A DNA stretch of 8,030 nt from CAG-791 sp002394525. Its GTDB lineage: Bacteria; Bacillota; Clostridia; Lachnospirales; Lachnospiraceae. The position numbers were made by a program, and so were the translations under genes. The stretch spans positions 1 through 8,030 of the forward strand of contig CAMNFJ010000129.1 of the NCBI GenBank assembly GCA_946536955.1, given 5' to 3'. Of this stretch, positions 6,258 to 8,030 are shown piece by piece (positions within the stretch are counted from its first letter, which is position 1; each line of letters opens with the position of its first letter). A model generated the notes under the pieces. That model was not told where the DNA came from. It ran no database searches and saw only the letters and a program-made list of their open reading frames with translations.

Positions 6258-7808
6258 TCATCTGCCGAGTTCGGCTCCGGGGTAGGTGGAGTTGTCCGGC
6301 TCCTCGTTGAAATCGACGGAGTCGGAGGTGCTGTCGGCGGGCACGCCGAAGTCGGCGGGGTTCTGGGTCTCCGCCGTGAAGTAGAGGGAGGCGGAGTCTT
6401 CATCCAGGGCTCCGTCGGACCCGGGGGCTTCGACCAGGGGAACCTGGGGCGTCTGGAGCTGTGACGAGCTGCTGGCGGGGGTGCCCATTTCGGCCTGTCT
6501 GTTGATGTCGTAGGGAGAGGCGGCCGGGGCGGTGTTCTGGGTTCCGGTCTGAGTGTTCTGGGTGCCGGTATTCTGGGTGCCGGTCTGGGCAGCGGGTGCC
6601 CCGAGTTCAGCGGAGGAATCCACAGAGCCGGGAGTCACGCCGGCTGGCAGGGTTGTCTGAGAGGGATCAGTGGGTGTGGTGCCGGGAGCAGTGGGGGCCA
6701 GATCCTCCGCGAAGGGGGTCTGGCCGGCCGTCTGCGGATTGGTTCCGGGGACGGCGTAGGGAGGGATGGTTCCGGCTGTCGAGGGATCCTCGGCGGCGGG
6801 AGCGGCGGTGGCTGCGGTTCCGGACAGGGCGGCCGCGGCGTTGCCTGCGGCGCCGGGCGTCATGCCGGGATGCAGGGCCAGTTCCTCTTCGGGCATCTCG
6901 GCGAACCAGCGGTCGAGGCCGTCGGCGATGGCGTTTGCCATGTCGATCCGGTAGGAATCCTGGTTCATCTTCAGGTCTTCATCCGGATTGCTCATGTAGC
7001 CGAGGCAGATCAGGGTCGTCGGCACCTGGCTCCAGTTGGAGGCGGTCATGGTATCTGTCATCTCAATATTCTGCTGCTTTGCCCCGGTCTTTTCGCAGAA
7101 GGTATCCAGGATGGTCTTTGTCAGCCGGTAGGAGGCCTTGAACTGCTCGGGGTGATAGGGGTTTTCCTCGGTGATGCACATGGCGGAGGCCCCGCTGATC
7201 GTGGTGTCCTCCGAGCTGTTGGCATAGATCTGGATGAAGGCATCGGCCCTGTTGTCATTGGCGACGGTGGCCCGCTGGGCCCGGCTGATGGGGAGGACCG
7301 TGTCGGAATGGGTGAGCACGACCTTGTAGCCGCGCTCTTCCAGCTCAGTGCGGAGCTTCTTGCTCACATTCATGGTCAGGTCGTATTCGAAGGTAGAGCT
7401 GGCGTTCCCGAAGGCTCCGAGGGTATCGGCCTCCTTGAGCTCTTTGGAATCGGGGCCGACCGGCTCAGTCCATTCAGGGACCTGGGCAGCGTGTCCCGGG
7501 TCCAGGACGATCGTCAGGTCTTTATCGGCGGCGGAAAAGGCCGGGGCCTTTTCCTCTTCGGCCGGGGCCAGGGTCCCGGCAAAGCCGGACTCATCCAGGG
7601 TCGCGGCCGCCGCGGAGGCGAGCTCGGTCGCCCCTGTATCCGCTGCGGACGGGCTTTCCTGCCCGGCATCGCCCTTGCCTTTTCCACAGCCGCTGATAAG
7701 CAGGGCGGCGCACAGAAGGACCGCCGGCCACACTCCGCGGGACAGGAGACGGGCTTTTTTCTGTCTGCTGTCATGGATCGGGAATTGCACAGGTCTGTTT
7801 TTTTTCAT
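6258..7808 (-). CDS. Amidase_3-family lipoprotein lacking key catalytic residues (possible pseudoenzyme)
   Basis: This 516-residue protein starts at ATG 7806-7808, with GGAGG (plus-strand CCTCC, 7815-7819) six bases upstream. A basic N-terminus, a hydrophobic helix (about 27-39) and the lipobox LISGC (Cys41) mark a secreted lipoprotein. Residues 97-303 match the N-acetylmuramoyl-L-alanine amidase (Amidase_3) fold, which normally cleaves peptidoglycan using a His-Glu-His zinc site and a catalytic Glu. Zinc ligands His106 (VLDPGHA) and Glu141 (FEYDL) are present. The position of the second His (usual IHANS) is Tyr195 (IQIYANSS), and the catalytic Glu (usual VELGF/VEMGY) is Cys268 (LICLGYMSN). 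Both codons were read directly, at 7224-7226 and 7005-7007. Hydrolysis may be lost, leaving a binding or regulatory role. Residues 310-516 are a Pro/Thr/Ala/Gln-rich disordered tail with TGTQNT repeats. The gene converges on the UbiB gene. Confidence 0.88.
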   Translation of the reverse strand: MKKNRPVQFPIHDSRQKKARLLSRGVWPAVLLCAALLISGCGKGKGDAGQESPSAADTGATELASAAAATLDESGFAGTLAPAEEEKAPAFSAADKDLTIVLDPGHAAQVPEWTEPVGPDSKELKEADTLGAFGNASSTFEYDLTMNVSKKLRTELEERGYKVVLTHSDTVLPISRAQRATVANDNRADAFIQIYANSSEDTTISGASAMCITEENPYHPEQFKASYRLTKTILDTFCEKTGAKQQNIEMTDTMTASNWSQVPTTLICLGYMSNPDEDLKMNQDSYRIDMANAIADGLDRWFAEMPEEELALHPGMTPGAAGNAAAALSGTAATAAPAAEDPSTAGTIPPYAVPGTNPQTAGQTPFAEDLAPTAPGTTPTDPSQTTLPAGVTPGSVDSSAELGAPAAQTGTQNTGTQNTQTGTQNTAPAASPYDINRQAEMGTPASSSSQLQTPQVPLVEAPGSDGALDEDSASLYFTAETQNPADFGVPADSTSDSVDFNEEPDNSTYPGAELGR

Positions 7809-7973
7809 TGTGTTCCTCCATGTCGAGGCTCCCCGCAGGGCGCCGCGTCATCTGGCCGCCGGGCGAAGCCCCTTCCGGATCAGGCTCCCCGCGGGGCGCC
7901 GCGTCGTCCGACCGCCGGCCGAAGATTCTTCCGGACCGGGGCCTGGTCAGATAAAAATGTATTTCCGTTACGT
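7809..7973 (-). repeat. Amidase-gene leader with a 56-bp tandem duplication
   Basis: Bases 7826-7881 are repeated head to tail at 7882-7937 with nine mismatches in 56 (about 84% identity). Both copies are very GC-rich, contain GGCGCCGCG and CCGCCGG, and could fold. The DNA between 7938 and 7973 is AT-richer and leads into the right inverted repeat. A TTGACC on the - strand (7988-7993) lies within that repeat, but the hexamer 17 bases further (TAACGG) is a poor -10, so the promoter is unplaced. Confidence 0.8.
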
Positions 7974-8028
7974 TTTAATGATGTAAAGGTCAAAAGTATC
8001 GTAAAGGCTCTGAGACTCGTCAAGTTGC
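7974..8028 (-). repeat. Right 55-bp terminal inverted repeat
   Basis: This is the exact reverse complement of 1-55. Two further bases (ac) follow to the window end, for which the left side has no partner because the sequence starts there. Both copies face inward, so any promoter they contain would read into tcdA on one side and the amidase-like gene on the other. Confidence 0.9.
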
Positions 8029-8030
8029 AC

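Noticed and set aside
6596..7141. 181-residue + strand ORF opposite the amidase-like gene
   Set aside because: Arg/Ser-rich shadow of the Pro/Thr/Ala-rich tail and Amidase_3 domain; no start context or family resemblance.
1..8030. Complete transposon or novel defence island
   Set aside because: There is no transposase, recombinase, nuclease or toxin gene, and the contents are ordinary metabolic and envelope genes. The end repeats alone do not support either.

Overview
The window looks like chromosomal DNA from a GC-rich anaerobic Firmicute of the Clostridia, most likely Lachnospiraceae. This placement rests on gene content and repeat style and was not checked by a search. It holds six genes that I consider real. 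Five are on the + strand: a tRNA ct6A dehydratase (TcdA), an aldo/keto reductase with a two-cluster ferredoxin tail, a DgkA-type lipid kinase with a long basic N-terminal tail, a small phasin-like protein and an ABC1/UbiB-family kinase. One is on the - strand: an Amidase_3-family lipoprotein that converges on the UbiB gene. No tRNA, rRNA, CRISPR array or transposase gene is visible.

Layout: 1-55 is a perfect inverted copy of 7974-8028. Then tcdA (181-906); a multi-unit palindromic GGGGACGG/TGACTC repeat (928-1075); the reductase (1114-2253); an AT-rich leader; dgkA (2479-3210); a degenerate repeat-bearing gap; the phasin-like gene (3512-3928); a terminator and a 16-bp tandem array (3929-4318); the UbiB kinase (4319-5911); a repeat-rich convergent gap with a bidirectional terminator (5912-6257); the amidase-like lipoprotein (6258-7808, minus); and a 56-bp tandem duplication in its leader.

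The genes do not form one pathway. The phasin-like and UbiB genes plausibly work together at a membrane or lipid surface, dgkA recycles a lipid carrier or diacylglycerol, and the amidase-like lipoprotein belongs to the envelope. tcdA and the reductase are independent metabolic or housekeeping genes. Each gene has a sizeable gap in front of it, and these gaps carry several different small-repeat families, which is the most striking property of the window.

I see no convincing new multi-gene system. The signals most worth a second look are: (1) the Amidase_3 protein, which has lost one zinc-ligand histidine (to Tyr) and the catalytic glutamate (to Cys) and so may be a pseudoenzyme; (2) the lysine/arginine-rich repeat tail fused to DgkA; (3) the dispersed GGGGACG/TGACTC palindromes, possibly REP-like elements; (4) the nine-unit 16-bp array before the UbiB gene; and (5) the 55-bp inverted repeats at both ends, which may be real element ends or an assembly boundary.
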